Part shown: in pieces, positions 1 to 14,931 of the stretch
Layout: every line of letters starts with the position of its first letter
How positions within the stretch are numbered: position 1 is the first letter of the stretch
Assembly: GCA_000181795.3 (NCBI GenBank)
Contig: CM012953.1
Span: 9,288,893 to 9,352,892, forward strand
Direction: 5' to 3'
Length of the DNA: 64,000 nucleotides
Origin: Trichinella spiralis
Taxonomy: Eukaryota; Nematoda; Enoplea; Trichinellida; Trichinellidae
The notes under the pieces: generated by a model
The model's database searches: none
The model's input: the letters and a program-made list of their open reading frames with translations, nothing else
Told to the model about the DNA's origin: nothing
Position numbers and translations under genes: made by a program

Positions 1-3000
1 CTGGATTATGAAACTGCAAAAAACTATACCCTAGTTGTTTATGCAAGCGACGCAGGCACCCCAAAATTATCAAGCAGTGTCGTGTTGCGAGTGCTTATCA
101 AACATATTAGAAACAAAATGATTGATATTGGGGAATCTCTACATACTGAAGTTGAAGAAAATGCTCCAGTTGGTGCAGAAATTATGAAACTATCCCCTTT
201 GGATATGGATAATGAAGTTGACAATGAAATTCACTTCACTATTTTGCATCAGTTTCCTGAAGTGAAGTTTCAGATTGATGATACAAAAGGGACAATTTCT
301 ATCTGCGGTTCATTAGATCGAGAAACAGTTGATGAATACAAACTACTGGTTCAAGCAGAAAATGCAAAACACCCGAAGCGTAGTACGCGAAAAACTGTGA
401 CGGTCACGGTAAATGATGTGAATGATCGAGCACCTGAATTTTACAGCTATCATGCATTTTTGTTGCCTCTGTCACCCAGAGCTGGGCAATTCGTAGGAAA
501 GTTATCCGTTCGTGATGCAGACGTCAATAATAATATATCGTTGTCATTGCTTTCAAGTGACAATTCTGATCTGTTTTCTCTCACTGAAGAAGGAGATATA
601 TTTGTCAAAAAGCCGATACTTCGTCCTTTACCCTTCTATGTTCTCAAAGTGAAAGCTGAAGATCAACCAATTTTTGGATCTCCTTTAACTGAGAATGCTG
701 AAATTCATCTGATATGGAATGGAGAACAAAGATCAGAATTTGAATTTGAAAAAGAAGTCTATGATTTTTCACTTGCTGAAACAACACCCATTGGAACCCA
801 GTTGGGAAAACTACATCTCAAGAATGAGAACTCCAGTTTGGGTATGCAGTATTTTGTAATTGGTGATCAAGCAAATCAAGAGTTGTTCGTCGACGTCGAA
901 CAAAATTCTGGCATTTTGTGGATTGCTCGAAATTTGGATTGCAATTTCAATTCAACTGGTCAGTTTATCATTACAGTGGTAGCAATTTCGACACAGGTGC
1001 AGAATAATTACCAGCCACTAATTGCTACTTGCAAGGTAAGCTGAATTTTTGATAAGCGTCAATCAAAAGTAATGTGATCTGAACAATTTATTAATGTATT
1101 TTGTCTGGTGTCCTAGTGATCGGAATCTACAGAGAAATGTGGGAAGTTTCTTTTGTAAAAAGAGAGAATGAAATTAGGCTATGGCCGGGCATCTGTTATT
1201 TATGTCCTGAATTTGGCCTTTTCACCCTGACTGCCCTTTCTATTCAAAGGCGAAGTGTTGCAACAGCTTCCGGCTTTCTTGTCTGTATAGCTCTTTTTGT
1301 TCGTCAATTTTGTCATCGAGTGACAGGGAGTCTGGAATTAATTTAATCTGATTTTTTCTAAGAATTTAATTATTATGTAGTCTAGTTTAAATTTCAATTT
1401 ATTCAAGATTTGTAAAATAATTGTTATTCTTCAATTTTCAATTTAAGCTGATGAATAGTATACTTGTTTTGGGCTTTCAATAAACATAAGCATATTTAAA
1501 GCATACTTCAGAAAGATGCTATTTTATGCATTAACCTTGAGAAAGCTAATTCATGGAAAATTTTTCTTGATTATTTTGCCCTTTTTGTTTGCGTGTGTTC
1601 AGTAGCGAGAAGTTTAAGAAGCATTCTCGATGATTGCAATTATCGTTCATAGTACACTGATCTGTGTACTTTGTTCAGTCTTCGTTTGCTAACACAAGGT
1701 CATCTGTTTGAAGCTTCCAAGGTTTTGTCCAAGCGATAAATGTATATAATTTCAACAAAAACGTTACTGCTTGTTTGCATTTTCTTTAGCCTATACTTTT
1801 TCTCATGCGTATCTATTCAGATTGTGTAAACAAAATCATAGCAAATTTCACATTTGTCCCTGAATTTCAGACTAACTGAATGTATATAAATATATTCATG
1901 TATTTTACATGAAAATATTTCTTTAATTTTAAAAAATTCAATATTTAGTATTATATCTTAAATAGAGTAATATTTTATTTAAAAAATGATATAAAAATAT
2001 GAAATGTATAGGTGTTTTGAAGTTTTGTTAATAAATTATTCAGTTGTACCTTTATAGTGGTAGATCAATTTTATGATGATCAAATTAGAGTAATAGACTT
2101 TCATTTGATGTGTCAGAATTGAAAATTGATAAATGCGATTGCTTTATTTTTGAGCTGGACATTTATTGTATTGACCCATTTTTTGTATTAAAAAAAGGAT
2201 TCTTTCCATCATGTCAACAGTGATTTTGAATGGATCTCATCAATGGCGAAATTTTATTCAGAGGTCAGGTTGTTCCAATAATTTCCGGACAGTGTTAGCA
2301 GTGTGTTGGTGAAAAGGAAGTTGATCATCAAACAGTGTATGGATTTTTGGTCGCCAGTAGTTTGGCGCCACTTGTTTGATCAGGTTGAGTGAGTCAGAAA
2401 AAAGGGACCATATCCAAGGTTGACCCATGCTTAGGTGAATGATTAGAAGCTCCGCCGGCAGTATCCTTCACTTGGCCCAAATATTTTTTTTTCTGCTAGC
2501 CGACCACTTTTTTTTGCAACGTAGCTGTCGATGAGGTCGTGTCGCGGTTCTTCAAGCAGGGCCATTTCAGTTGCAGCCGAGATTCCATTTGGAGATGATT
2601 TTACAGGCTGCTGAGCCTAGACAATAGTTGCAAGGTTTTCTGTGAATGTTGTTCACGTTCTGTTAGCTTTGCAGCATACAGCTGGCCGGCTAAAACAGCT
2701 CGCCCACGCGATCCACCTGTTTGTAACTGCCGACATCAATATGCCGCTATTGTTCTTCGACTTTGGGCGATAATCTTCTGCTTTGGGGATCGAATTTGAA
2801 CGCTGCCAATAAGCTACTTTTAACGATCCGTTGTTTGGAAGCATCAATTTCTGACTGATGAAAAAATATGTCTTAACATAAATTCCGTGAAATAATTCAA
2901 AATTGGAGTCACATTACAATGTAGATAAATGTGATGATTGAGTTTAGAGCCATTGCCCCCCTGGCAGCAGATGTTTCAGAACAAAAATTGCTCGTCGCTG

Positions 3001-6000
3001 TTGTGGCAATGATTATTATTACCTTCGTTTCCTGTCTAAAATTGACGTATTAAGGTCTTTAATGCAGAACAGGTGCTTCACAAAAAGGCAATGCTTTTGT
3101 CATTATCGTGCTAGTACCAAATGTACTTTTTCAGTTTCGATCAATTATTACCCTGATTTGATGGATCATCGAGTAGCAAAATAGAAATGCAACATCAGAT
3201 TGTACATTTTTTTGTGAACAAAAATTATTTTCATGTTTACCCAGTACAGTATTTCAGTTAGTGAACTGAAGGCAAGTTTGAAAGTATTGAATTTGCTTAT
3301 ATGCATGTGAATATAGTCGATAATAAGAACAATGCTGGCCTATTGCGGTACCTTGTCCTCATGGAGTTCAGTGTCCTTAGAGTCGTGTATTTGTTTTGTA
3401 AGAAATGGACTTTCAATTTGGACCATCGCCCAAGTTGACAATGACCAGAACGTGCGAAAGCAAATGAAATCTGAACACTCAGACTGACCTGGCCGGACAA
3501 TTGCATCTGAGCATTGCACATCGACCACCTAGCCAACATTGTAGCCGAAGGTCGCGTGACACTGCCCAAAGCGATTGATTTGGCTTATTTGTTCAGTAAT
3601 CATTCAGTTTTGTCTAGAGAAGATGTCTTGTTTAATCGACCCATTGTCTAAAATTTTATCGAGATTTCCGTTCGTCAATAGTGCCTTTTCCAAAAAAAAA
3701 CGAACATTCTTGTCCTTTTTAGTCACGTTTATTCTGAAAATTCATCAATTCTACAAATGAATCTTTATGAAATGTAATTGTAATGAAATTCAACAAAACA
3801 TACAAATTATTAATTTACAAGTGGCATCCAAGCAGCTAAACATTTCAAATACAGGACTATCAAATTGTCAGTGAAATAAATATTCACATTAAAAACATAT
3901 TAAGAACTGATATATGTCATTTAAAAATTAAGATGTAATTTAATATATTTATGCTATTATTATTATTACTGCTGAAATAATTTCACCTTGTATATACGTA
4001 TCATATATAAATATACAATGCAGTGTTCTATTTTGAGTAAGCAAGTTCCGAAAATGTACATATATACTGGAAAAAAATATATAATATCAGCTTAGAACAA
4101 TATTTTTATTGATTTCATGATTTAATTTGATAAATATAATTATTTTTTAAAGCAGCACAATTGTTAGGAATATAAAATTATACTGAAAAGAATATTCTAA
4201 ATAATATCTTTTCACATAATCTGTTTTTTTAGATAAATATCACCATAACGGATGAAAACAACACTCCTCCGCAATTATCTGAATACTTCTACAAATTCCA
4301 TATTGCTGAGGATGTTCCACCCGGTACAGAAGTTGGATTCATCAAAGCTGTAGATGTTGACAGCAATACAAAACTGTTGTTTTCGATTTTGGAGATGGAA
4401 AATCTATTCACAATTCATCCCAATTTGGGAATAATCACCACAACTTCAAAGCTTGATAGAGAAGAAATGACTTTTCATTATTTTACTGTCCAGATCAGTG
4501 ATGGAATAAATGTAATAACTGCGCCGGTTGAAGTTATTGTAACGGATGTGAATGACAACGCCCCTGTATTTCAAAATGAGACATTTATTTTTCATTTACC
4601 GAAATCTGTTCAAAAAGAGCACATAATTGGAATAATTAAAGCGACTGACAACGATGCTGGAAATAATGGAAAAATAACATATCATCTTCAAGCTCCTGAA
4701 CCACACTTGAAATCCGTTTTAACTCTTGATTCAGTTAATGGATTTATAGGAATAAAATCAACGTGGAATTTTGACAAGGTATGTGCTGAATTATAATTTA
4801 GACGTTTAAAAATGCATTATGCTTAAGAATGCAGTGCAAATAATAAAGAACACGTTCAGTACTATCGTTTAAGATGATTTTATAAAGCCTAAACTATCTC
4901 TTATTATTTTAATTATTGTATTTTTTAAACATAACTTTTACTTCATAGATACCTCTCATACATTTCAAAGTGTGTGCAACTGATAATGGTTTTCCATCGT
5001 TAAAAAGTACTGCACAAGTGATCATTGTTTTTGAAGAGGACAAAAGACTGCCAGTGTTCAAAGATTCCAGTTACATTATATCTGTTCAGGAAAACGTTTC
5101 TGTGAACAGTGAGCTTCTAAAACTCAATTTAGCTTCTGATCAAGGTATGAATAAATCTCATACATGCATATATTATATACTTTTAATAATGTAAATGATT
5201 AAATATATTTAATAATAATTATTATTATCAATTAGTGGAACATTTTAAACTTTTTTGCGTTTAGCCCATTTTTTATTGTGGCTCAATAATAACTATTAAA
5301 TATTATTTATTATTAATTAGCTAAAATACTTACTTATATTATTTAGTAATTTTATTGAAAAAAACAGAAGCGCAGCCAAAAGGCATTATTTTATTATATT
5401 TAAGCATTTCTGCATATATAAATTATGTAATCTTATAGATCTTTACAATTTTTATTAAATAAACTTTAATTTCAGAAAGTAAAATGAAGTTGTTCAGTTG
5501 AATATGCTTTTAATTTAATTTAATTAATGATTGTTTTAGAAAATTTATTTTATTACACAATATTATTTGGTGACCCACTGAATCAATTTTGGATTAGTCG
5601 TAAAGGAATATTGTATGTGAACAAAGCTTTGGATCGAGAAACACGTCATGAGCATCATCTTACAGTTATTGCTCACGATGAAGTGACATTAGAAAAAAGT
5701 CATTTCACAGCTTCAGCTACCATAAAAATTATTCTTATTGATATCAATGATAATGCACCTGTTTTTACATCATCGAACACGGCAATTTTGCATGACAGCA
5801 GTCCAGTTGGCACTGCAGTTATGACAGTTAAAGCCATTGATCCGGATGAAGGCTTAAATGGTCACGTACAATATTTCATAGATTCTTCCAGCGCTGGTGA
5901 CTTTAGTTTAAATCCAGTTTATGGAACTCTTCGTGTAAACGCAATGCTCAATAAAAAAAGTTACAAGTTAACTATTTGGGCTTATGATCAAGGTGAAAAT

Positions 6001-9000
6001 CAGCTGAGAACATCTTCTGATCTGAATGTCGTTCTTCTTGACACTACAGTCAATCACTTTATTCTTGAAGCTGATTCTACTGAAATAACGGTAAATGCAT
6101 TTCTGTTATTTTTACACAAACATGTCTCATTATTTGATTTTTTAAGATTTTTGAAAATGAACCGGTTGGAAAAGTTTTACTGAATGTAAAAGTAAAATAT
6201 GAAAAAGATATTCATGGCGAAAGTGCATTGCTTTGGATTGAGCAGTCTGAAAACAGTGATGACTTTCTTTTATCTCAAAATGGACAACTGACCATTGCTC
6301 GTCCCCTCAGTTATATCCGAAAACCCGTATACATTTTGAAACTTTATGGAAAAGGCACTTTACATTCCAATCCATCTGATGGCAATATCAGTTCTTTAGT
6401 GGTGACTATTCGTTTGAAAGATGTTAATGATAATTCACCAATATTCATCCAAAATCCAATCTATATTGATGTCGTCGAAAATACGGCTATGGATAATCAG
6501 TTTACAATAATTGGCCGCATAAAAGCCATTGACAAAGATCACTCCCACAATAGTCAAATCTTTTATTCAATAGTGCAAGGGAATACAAGCATTTTTCAAA
6601 TAGATTCTGCTTCTGGAGAACTGTTTATGACAGGCATTTTAGATCGAGAAGAATGTGAAAACTACACTTTAGAAATACAAGCTATTGACTCAGGTATTTT
6701 TAAAAAATTATTTACATTTCATAAATATGCAAAAAATAATTTGTTTTAGGATTTCCACCGCTTTCATCAAAAGCAACCGTTTTCATAAATGTTATAGATT
6801 TAAATGACAATCCACCAATTTTTGATCAGTCACATTATCGTGCTTTTTTAAGTGAAAATCAGCCACCTTCTACCAAAGTAGTCCAAGTTCATGCCATTGA
6901 CAAAGATTCTGGAGTAAATGGTGTAGTAAAGTATGAAAATAAAAAGTCAGCTTTCATTAAAATATCATAATAATAATAATATTTTTTGAAGATATAAACT
7001 GTTTGACAATTCTGTACCTTTTGTGATTAATGAAAAAACTGGTTGGCTTTCTACAACTGAAAGTCTTGATCGCGAGACTCAGAAACAATGGAATATTTGG
7101 GTTTTAGCAGAAGACTGCGGTTTGTACAACAAGCACACGTCAAAAGTGGAAATTCAAATAATTGTGAATGATGAAAATGATAACGCTCCTATTTTTCATA
7201 ATCAGCAAGAAAACATATATGTGAAAAATTCACTTCAGTCAGGTAATTGAAAAAGTTTTACTTTGAAAATGTTTTGATAATTTTAGCATAAGTTATTTGA
7301 TTTTCAATAAAATGCAGTGAGTGTATATATATATATGTGTAAATTGTATTTCCTGGTTAATCAAATTAATTATTCATGCTAAAACTATCAACTTGCTTTA
7401 ATTATTATAAAAATATTTGTATAAATGTATGTATTTATGTTGCAATGTATGAATAATGTAATGTTTTTATAGGTGATTTTGTTTATGCAGTTGATGCAAG
7501 CGATTTGGATGAAGGAAAAAACAGCTTGCTTAAATTTTATTTAAATGGAAAAGATGCAGATAAGTTTATTATAAACGTCTCTACTGGAGTGATAGTATCC
7601 AAAGCTGATCTGAAGTTTTGGAATAGTTACCGACTAACTGTCGAAGTATCAGATCATGGTTTTCCAGAAAAGCAATCATTTCTTAGTTTGCAATTTATTA
7701 CTCGACCGCCGTCAGAATTTCCTGTCTTTCAGAGTGATTTTCAGCAAGTTTATTCAATTGCTGAAAACAAGCGAAACACGTTCGTCACCTTAGCTGTAGC
7801 TAGATCATCCAAACAGGCTCCTTTCAATCGTATTCGCTATTCAATAGCATCTGGTAATATTGGACAAGCATTTACCATAGATTCTGAATCCGGTGAATTA
7901 TTCACAAGTGAAAATATTGACTATGAAACGCACTGCCATTACGAATTATGGATTGCAGCCGTTGATAATGACAGTCCTCCAATGATATCATTTTTAAAAC
8001 TTTACATAAATGTAGAAGACGTAAATGACAACTCACCTGTGTTCAACCAATCTATATATGAAGTTTCAATTCCTGAAGAAGAGCCTGAATTTTTTTATGT
8101 CACACAAGTGACAGCTACAGATCTGGACAGCGAAAACAATGGACTGATTGAATATTCGATTGATAAAAATCAAAGTAATGTTTGCGATTTGTTTCAAATT
8201 GACCCAACCAGTGGTATTATAACTACGAAAGTACCACTTGATCGAGAAACAAAAGCACAATATCATTTTGTGGTTGTTGCGAAAGATCAAGGAAAGCCTG
8301 CATTATTTGGATATGCAGTTGTTGTTGTAAATTTAGAAGACAAAAATGACAACGCACCTCGGTTTACGCATCTTTTTTCTGCCCACGTAAGAGAAGATGC
8401 ACCTTTGGATACGTTCATTACACAGATTGTGGCTGCTGACCTCGATGAAGTCTCGGACAATACTTACATTCTGGAAAATGGTGATGATAATACATTCAGA
8501 ATTGAAAAAGACACTGGTAGAATTTTTTTAAATAAAAGCTTGGATCGAGAAACTATATCTGAATATGCGATAAAAGTTTCTGTTCTGGATAGCTTTTGGA
8601 AAGTTATGACATCACTAACAATAAGTGTCGATGACGTCAACGATAATGCGCCAGTGTTTTCTAAGCACAGTTATAGGTATGCTTTTTCTAAGCAATTTTT
8701 AGAGCATATTTATAAATAATGTTCCACTTTTAATCATACTGTACTGCATTATATACTCTATTGCATTGCACTCAACTCTTTTTTATTTTGAATTTAAAAG
8801 TTGATCATAATCATCTAATATTGACATTAAAATAAGAAACTTTACGTAAAGGTGATAGATAAAAATATTTTATGTATTTTTTTCAGTTTTTACGTTCCGG
8901 AAACAAAAAGCATTCCAGTTTTAATTGGACGGTTAGAAGCGACAGACGCTGATAGTCAAGAAAACTCCAGAATTACATATAAAATGTATTCACAGTCGAG

Positions 9001-12000
9001 TCAGTTTTCCATTGATTCCGTTACTGGTGCTATATACTCTCATAAAGAACTCATCTATTATAATACATCGGAATTGAATATACATCATTTGAAAATAATA
9101 GCCCATGATTCTGGTCGTCCTGTTTTGTCAAGCATCACGACGGTTTCCGTTTTTGTTCTACCATGTGATGCTAAACTGATAAATCTGCAGAAGCCATCCA
9201 AGATGATTCCTGTGCAAGTAGGAACACCAGCGTCAACTATGATTTATCAAGTACAGAATAAAGTCAAATGTGCTCATTGTAAGTTAATGGAAATACGCTA
9301 TTCACTGAAGCAAGAAGAAAATTGGTTTGAAATCGATCCAAAAACAGGTAAGCATTTTTTTGGTTTAGTATATTTATGTAGCATATGAATTAATTATGCG
9401 CAGAAATATAAATATTTTTGTGTGAGATCTTTTAATGAGTCATAAATTTAGAATGATAATCAAAAAATAGTTTCATTTTTCATCATACTATGAATTGTTT
9501 TAATGAATTACTAAAATAATATTGTTTATTTGTTTTAATAAAAGCCAAGCAAATGATAATGATTTAATAATTTAGAATGCTAACATAATGATGCTTGTAA
9601 AAGATTATAGGGATTTAAAAAGCATATTAATTATAGTTAATCATAACAGAGGTACTGCAAGTGCTCAAATATTTATTTTTTAATTTATTTCTATGCATAT
9701 CCTGTGATTCTTTTTTATTAAATTTAAGAGCATAATATAAATCAGCAAATATTATCTCAGGTATATGCATAATATTTTCATTGTTTATAATAGGATGGAT
9801 CATGACAAACACTACTATAGCAAAAGATGCTTTGGATAGGAAATTCTTCGTGAAAATAGTTGCTGAACATGAGACAGTTACAGACGAAATTGAAATTGGC
9901 ATCGTCATTACAGAGGAGAATAGATATTCTCCTCGATTTCTATCCTCCAACTACACAATCAACATTTTGAAAAATACAAGCTTAAATGCCACAATCTTCA
10001 CTGCTATTGCACAGGATAATGATTCTGGACTAAATGGTTTGATTCAATATGAAAGTGCCTGCGTTGACGTTTCTCCATGCCCTTTTGCAATCGATTCAGA
10101 CAGTGGTGCAGTAAAACTTATTTCACCACTCAATCTTGATGATCACGACAGTTACGTTTTGAAAATCAAAGCTACTGATTCTGCACATCATCCAAAAACT
10201 TCTCATGCTGCATTGACGGTTTTAACGCAGCGTGGTTACAGCCGTATTCCAACGTTTCCACATCAGAAAGACGACGCATTTGTTCATCCGAGCAGTGGAG
10301 TGAATTTTACTGTGTACACATTTGCGGTAGAAAATTCTGAAAACATGCCGTCCAGCCAGTGTGAATATAAAATAATGAAAGGAAATGAAAAACAATTATT
10401 TTATTTGGATATGTTCAGTGGTCAACTGGTGCTTGTTTCTCCAATTGGAATTGAAGATTACAAAAGTACTATGCCATTATTAGTGCGTTGCATCAATCCA
10501 AACACTTCGATGTTTTCTGAGATGACTCTTTATGTGCATATTGGCACTGTTCATGAAAATTTTAAGCCAACATTTGCCCGTCGAGTGTACAAATTTCACT
10601 CTCATGCAATGGAAAGCTTGATCGGATTTGTAAAAGTGCAACATGAAGCAGATGATTATCAGTATTTTTTGGGAATCAGTGGACTGAAAAGTAATTTAGA
10701 AGTTGATGCAAACTCCGGTGCAGTTATCATGAAAAAACAAATTCCATCAAAAATGGTCGTTACAGTTTTGAGTAGGCGTTCTCAGTTTAAATCTGCGTTC
10801 GACTTTGACGTAGCAACATTAACAGTTAGGCCAGCAGACAATGGCACATTTCCAAGTTTTGATCAGACTGCTTATAATGTGACCATTTCAGAGAACAGCG
10901 CAATTGGAACGAAAGTTATTGCACCTATAATAAATGGTCCATTGGGGCATTATTGTAGAGCAGTAATTGTAGATGGAAATGCTAAAAGTTCATTTATGGT
11001 TGACAGACGTGCAGTTATTACTGTCAAAGGTGAGCTGGATTATGAAAGCCAGTCTGTTTATGAACTACTTTTGGCGTTGGTTTGCCTGGAAGAAGATCAA
11101 TGGTTATCGACCTGTCAGGTGAGGATTGATATTTCAGATGTCAATGATAACGGTCCTCAGCTGCACGAGTCGAACAGAGTTGGCTATGTTATGGAAAATG
11201 ATCCTGCTGGAACGCATGTTCTTACATTGTTGCCTTACGATTTGGATTCTTCTGTAAATCAAGGTCCATTTAAATTCAAAATGTTACATCCTGAACAACT
11301 GCCATTTGATTTGGATCCTCAGTCTGGAATTTTGAAAACCACTCGTCCATTGGATCGAGAATTTCAAGAAGAGTATATTATTGCTGTATCCATAGCTGAC
11401 AACGGAATACCACCTAAAACAACTATAACAAGTATCAAAATAGTTATTTTGGATATGAATGACATGGCACCTGAATCTGAAATGCTGCATGTGACCGTGT
11501 TGAGTGTTCAAGGTGCCCAATTTTATGGAGTTAGTGCCGATGTACATCCCTTAGATATGGATCTCATTGGAAATTATTCTTGTCAGCCAATTCGAACAGA
11601 TCATCCACTTAAAGTGGATGCTAAATGTGCACTTTTGATTGGTAGCATTCCCAGTGATCACGTTCCTGTACTGATGCATCTGAATGGTGATGATGGAAAG
11701 CATTTACCGGTGGATTTTGACCTTTCGATAAAATTTTTAACTTATACAAATTACACTGCTCAAAACAGTGTAATTTTGCATTTCGACTTGATGAAGCAAA
11801 ATTTATTAGAAATGGCCATTCAACCTTTGCAACAAGCCCTAGAAAAGGAAGGCTATTCGAGTTTGTTAACACAGGCCGAATGCAAACAGAGAAACTGTTC
11901 AGCTTGGATGACACTTTATGACTCCAGTCATCATATTATGCCAGCTTCAGAATTAACCGCATCACGCATTCAGCTGATTTGGAATCGCCTTAAACTGAAA

Positions 12001-14699
12001 CTAGACCAAGTGACGCTCACTCACGTTCAGCATGGAATGTGCACGGCAAATTCTTGCCTAAATGGCGGAATTTGCATCGAAATAACTGAATCCAGTGGAT
12101 CATTTTCTTATTTTCGAGAAAATGAAAACATCTTCATATTTCCTAAAATAGTGAAATCCTACCGTTGTGACTGTAGTTCTACGTATACAGGAGAATTTTG
12201 CGAAACTACAGTGGATAGATGCGCAATTAACAGTTGCCTAAATGGAGGTACATGCTTCCATGATGAATTACAGCTGAAGACTCGATGTCTTTGCCCTGAA
12301 GGATATGAAGGAAGTCGCTGTGAAAACGATGTCGATGAATGCACAATTTCAAATCCTTGTCAGAATAATGCGCACTGTGAAAATACGGATGGATCATATC
12401 GTTGCATTTGCGTTGCAGGATATTTTGGTAGCAAATGTGAAATGCCCATAGACAGATGCGCTTCGAATCCTTGTCTGAATGGTGGAACATGTGTTGCAGA
12501 TTTTGACGGCTACAAGTGTCAGTGCAGTTATGCATACACAGGTCGAAATTGTGAAATATCTAGCTACGGATTCCAGGAACTGTCTTATATTGAATTATCC
12601 GGCTTGAACGTTAGAAAAAATGAATTGTCATTCGAATTTTCTACTTTGCGAAGAAACGCACTTCTACTATACTGGAGTGGAACAAGCTACAGATCAAACT
12701 CCAGCTATGTAATTGTGGATATTTCAAATGGGCAACTCAGATTAGCCTGCTCAGCGTCAAATGGGCAAAAGTACTCCTCGACATTACCTCGCAACGTTAC
12801 CAATGCTAGGTGGCACAAACTTGTACTGCGTCATCAACTAAAAGTATTTTATCTTTTGTAACTAGCTCTTGCAACGCTTAATTTCTTCTTTGTTTTAGAG
12901 CATTGGAATTTCAATATCGGAATGTGGGGAAAATAAATGCACTAGTTGTGATACTGGAAATCTTGATTGTGAAATCACTTTTACAACTTGCGACAGGTTA
13001 GTAGAGAATGATTCAGTAGAAAATAGTTCAGACAAAACTTATATATTTATGTTTTTATTCAGTGCTGCAATGTTCGAAGATTTGGACGATTCTTTGTTCG
13101 TGGGCAGTGCTAATTTAGCCAGCAGAATACAGTCAATAGGCTATGAAATAGCATCGCCAAATTTCCTTGGATGCATCCGTGATTTAAGTTTAAACGGTGC
13201 GCCGTTGAACGCTAAAAGCATTCGCAGTAAGTCAAACCTACTAGACCATTGCCCAAGACAAGTAGCTGACCTGTGTGGCCATACGGACATGTGCAAAACC
13301 TCTGAACAGTGTTTGGACTTCTGGGATAGAACAGAATGCATTTGTCGAGGCAATTTCATTTCATCCTCTTGTGAACAAGGTAAAACGCACGACATTGTTA
13401 TAAACTGTTAACTATTTCGTAACAAAAATATTAATTATTATTATAAGAAATAATTTAAAATAAATTTGCTTTTACTAATAAACACTAACAAAAAACAAAA
13501 AAAGCTTATTATTTAAAGTATAATATATCCAAGAGTATAAGGCATTGGCAACTGTTATTTGATATACAAATTTGTATGCAATTACATTTCTGCAAATTAA
13601 TTACATTTTAGCTGAACAAACGTACAGTTTGAATAACGGCTTCATCTCTTACGACATTGGTCCTGGAGTGCATGTGAGGAGCCAATTTCCAACGTTCGAT
13701 GAAAATGCATTTGAAACCTGGGCCGAGAATGAACTGCGTCTGCATCATCAAAGTACACTTCCTGCCCTTTGGCTGAACATTTTATTTCGAACAACAAGCC
13801 GCGACGGTGTATTATTTTTCTCATCTACCGGAGTGCAGTTCTCCTTGATAGATATCGTGGACGGTTTCGTACGTTACATCAGCCGTACAGACGACCTGAG
13901 AACCGTGCAGTTGAATTTAGACGAAGGACCGACTATATCCGACGGCAACTGGCACATGGTATCGCTGGCTAAATATCCACAAGAAGGTTTGGTAGAGTTC
14001 CGCATCGACGATCACGGAAAAGATGCGCAACTTTTCACCGACTTGCACGACTTCTACGAGCAGAAATTGACTTCCTGCTCGTTGGGAGGGACAAGAAATG
14101 TGCTTCGAATTCAAGGGAAACAGCTGAACAATTTCCAAGGCTGTATTCGAAGGTTCATTCTCAACGGTCAGTTGCAGCCGATGGAACCCAGCCACCGGCA
14201 AAGCAACTTTCTCACGGTCCGTGAATCACAGAACGTGCTTTTCAACGTCAGCTGTGCCAACGCCGGTGCCCAAAAAACCGAACTCGAAGCCAAACGTCAA
14301 CGTCCGACACTTCTGATCATCTGCATCACCTTTTCCATCTGCCTGGTCTTGTCGGGCATTGGTTGCTATTTTTTTCTTGTACGTCGATACAGAAAAAGCA
14401 CAAAAGCCAAGCGGATCCAACAGTCGGTGCTGGACAGTCGCCTGGGATTGTTGGACATAATTCGACAAGCGGATTGGAATTTCGGATCAATCAAAGATCC
14501 AGACTATATAACGAAACGGGACCGTACGCTGACAAGACTCAGCGCTACGTGCAGCCGTCGAAATTTGTGCGACTCGGGCATTTCGCTGGATACATCCACA
14601 CTTGGCCAACGAAATCCGACCGACACACTGCCCTCACACGCCGCCGTTTACCACCACTATTCACGGGACATTTCACCCGATGGAAGTTTGTACATTTGA
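1..14699 (+). CDS. Fat-like giant protocadherin, C-terminal part (5' end outside window)
   Basis: Cell-surface adhesion protein of the Fat/FAT4/CDH-4 type. Exons: 1-1035, 4233-4778, 4949-5144, 5540-6090, 6147-6693, 6750-6930, 6992-7242, 7473-8676, 8887-9347, 9794-12843, 12899-12996, 13063-13379, 13612-14699. They sum to 9,525 nt, an exact codon multiple giving 3,174 residues without a stop. About 22 cadherin repeats carry LDRE and DxNDN-type calcium motifs, several of them degenerate. Then come four EGF domains (about 12034-12560, the third calcium-binding), laminin G, a fifth EGF (about 13270-13375), a second laminin G (about 13700-14240), a transmembrane helix (about 14307-14376) and a cytoplasmic tail of about 107 residues. 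Two laminin G domains match Drosophila Fat and FAT4 rather than FAT1-3 (family knowledge). The reading frame is open from base 1, mid-repeat, so the N-terminus is missing. See the reverse-strand cadherin at 26185-30776, which may be its other half. Confidence 0.93.
1036..4232 (+). other. Long first intron of the Fat-like gene with GC-shifted islands
   Basis: This 3.2 kb intron runs from a GTAAGC donor to a poly-T/AG acceptor and is far longer than the other introns of the gene. Most of it is AT-rich. Segments at about 2240-2860 and 3330-3580 are clearly richer in G and C and have scattered open frames on the reverse strand (2653-2847, 3297-3569). I cannot match these to a family with confidence. 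A decayed transposable element is the simplest reading, but no terminal repeats or intact domain are visible. Confidence 0.5.
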
Positions 14700-14836
14700 A
14701 AATTTCTACATTCAAAAATACATCTCATCCTCATTGTTATAAAATTTATTAATTTTGTTTGTTTGTTACTATTTGCTGTTGTTTTTTAATCGAAATATTT
14801 CTTTTCTAATCATATTTTGTTATCATTTAAATGTAA

Positions 14837-14842
14837 AATAAA
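14837..14842 (+). terminator. Candidate polyadenylation signal for the Fat-like gene
   Basis: An AATAAA hexamer lies 138 bp after the Fat stop codon and before the end of the convergent ABCF2 gene. The two stop codons are only 232 bp apart, so the transcripts probably have short or overlapping 3' ends. Confidence 0.4.
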
Positions 14843-14931
14843 ATACTGATGAATGTAATTTTTATTTTCAACTATACTTGTATTTCATGCAATTGTAACA
14901 AAACAAAATTTTTCCATTGTAGAAAAAATCA

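Noticed and set aside
1101-1346. 81-residue forward frame in the Fat intron
   Set aside because: Starts without a sensible upstream signal and has no recognisable motif; probably chance in an intron.
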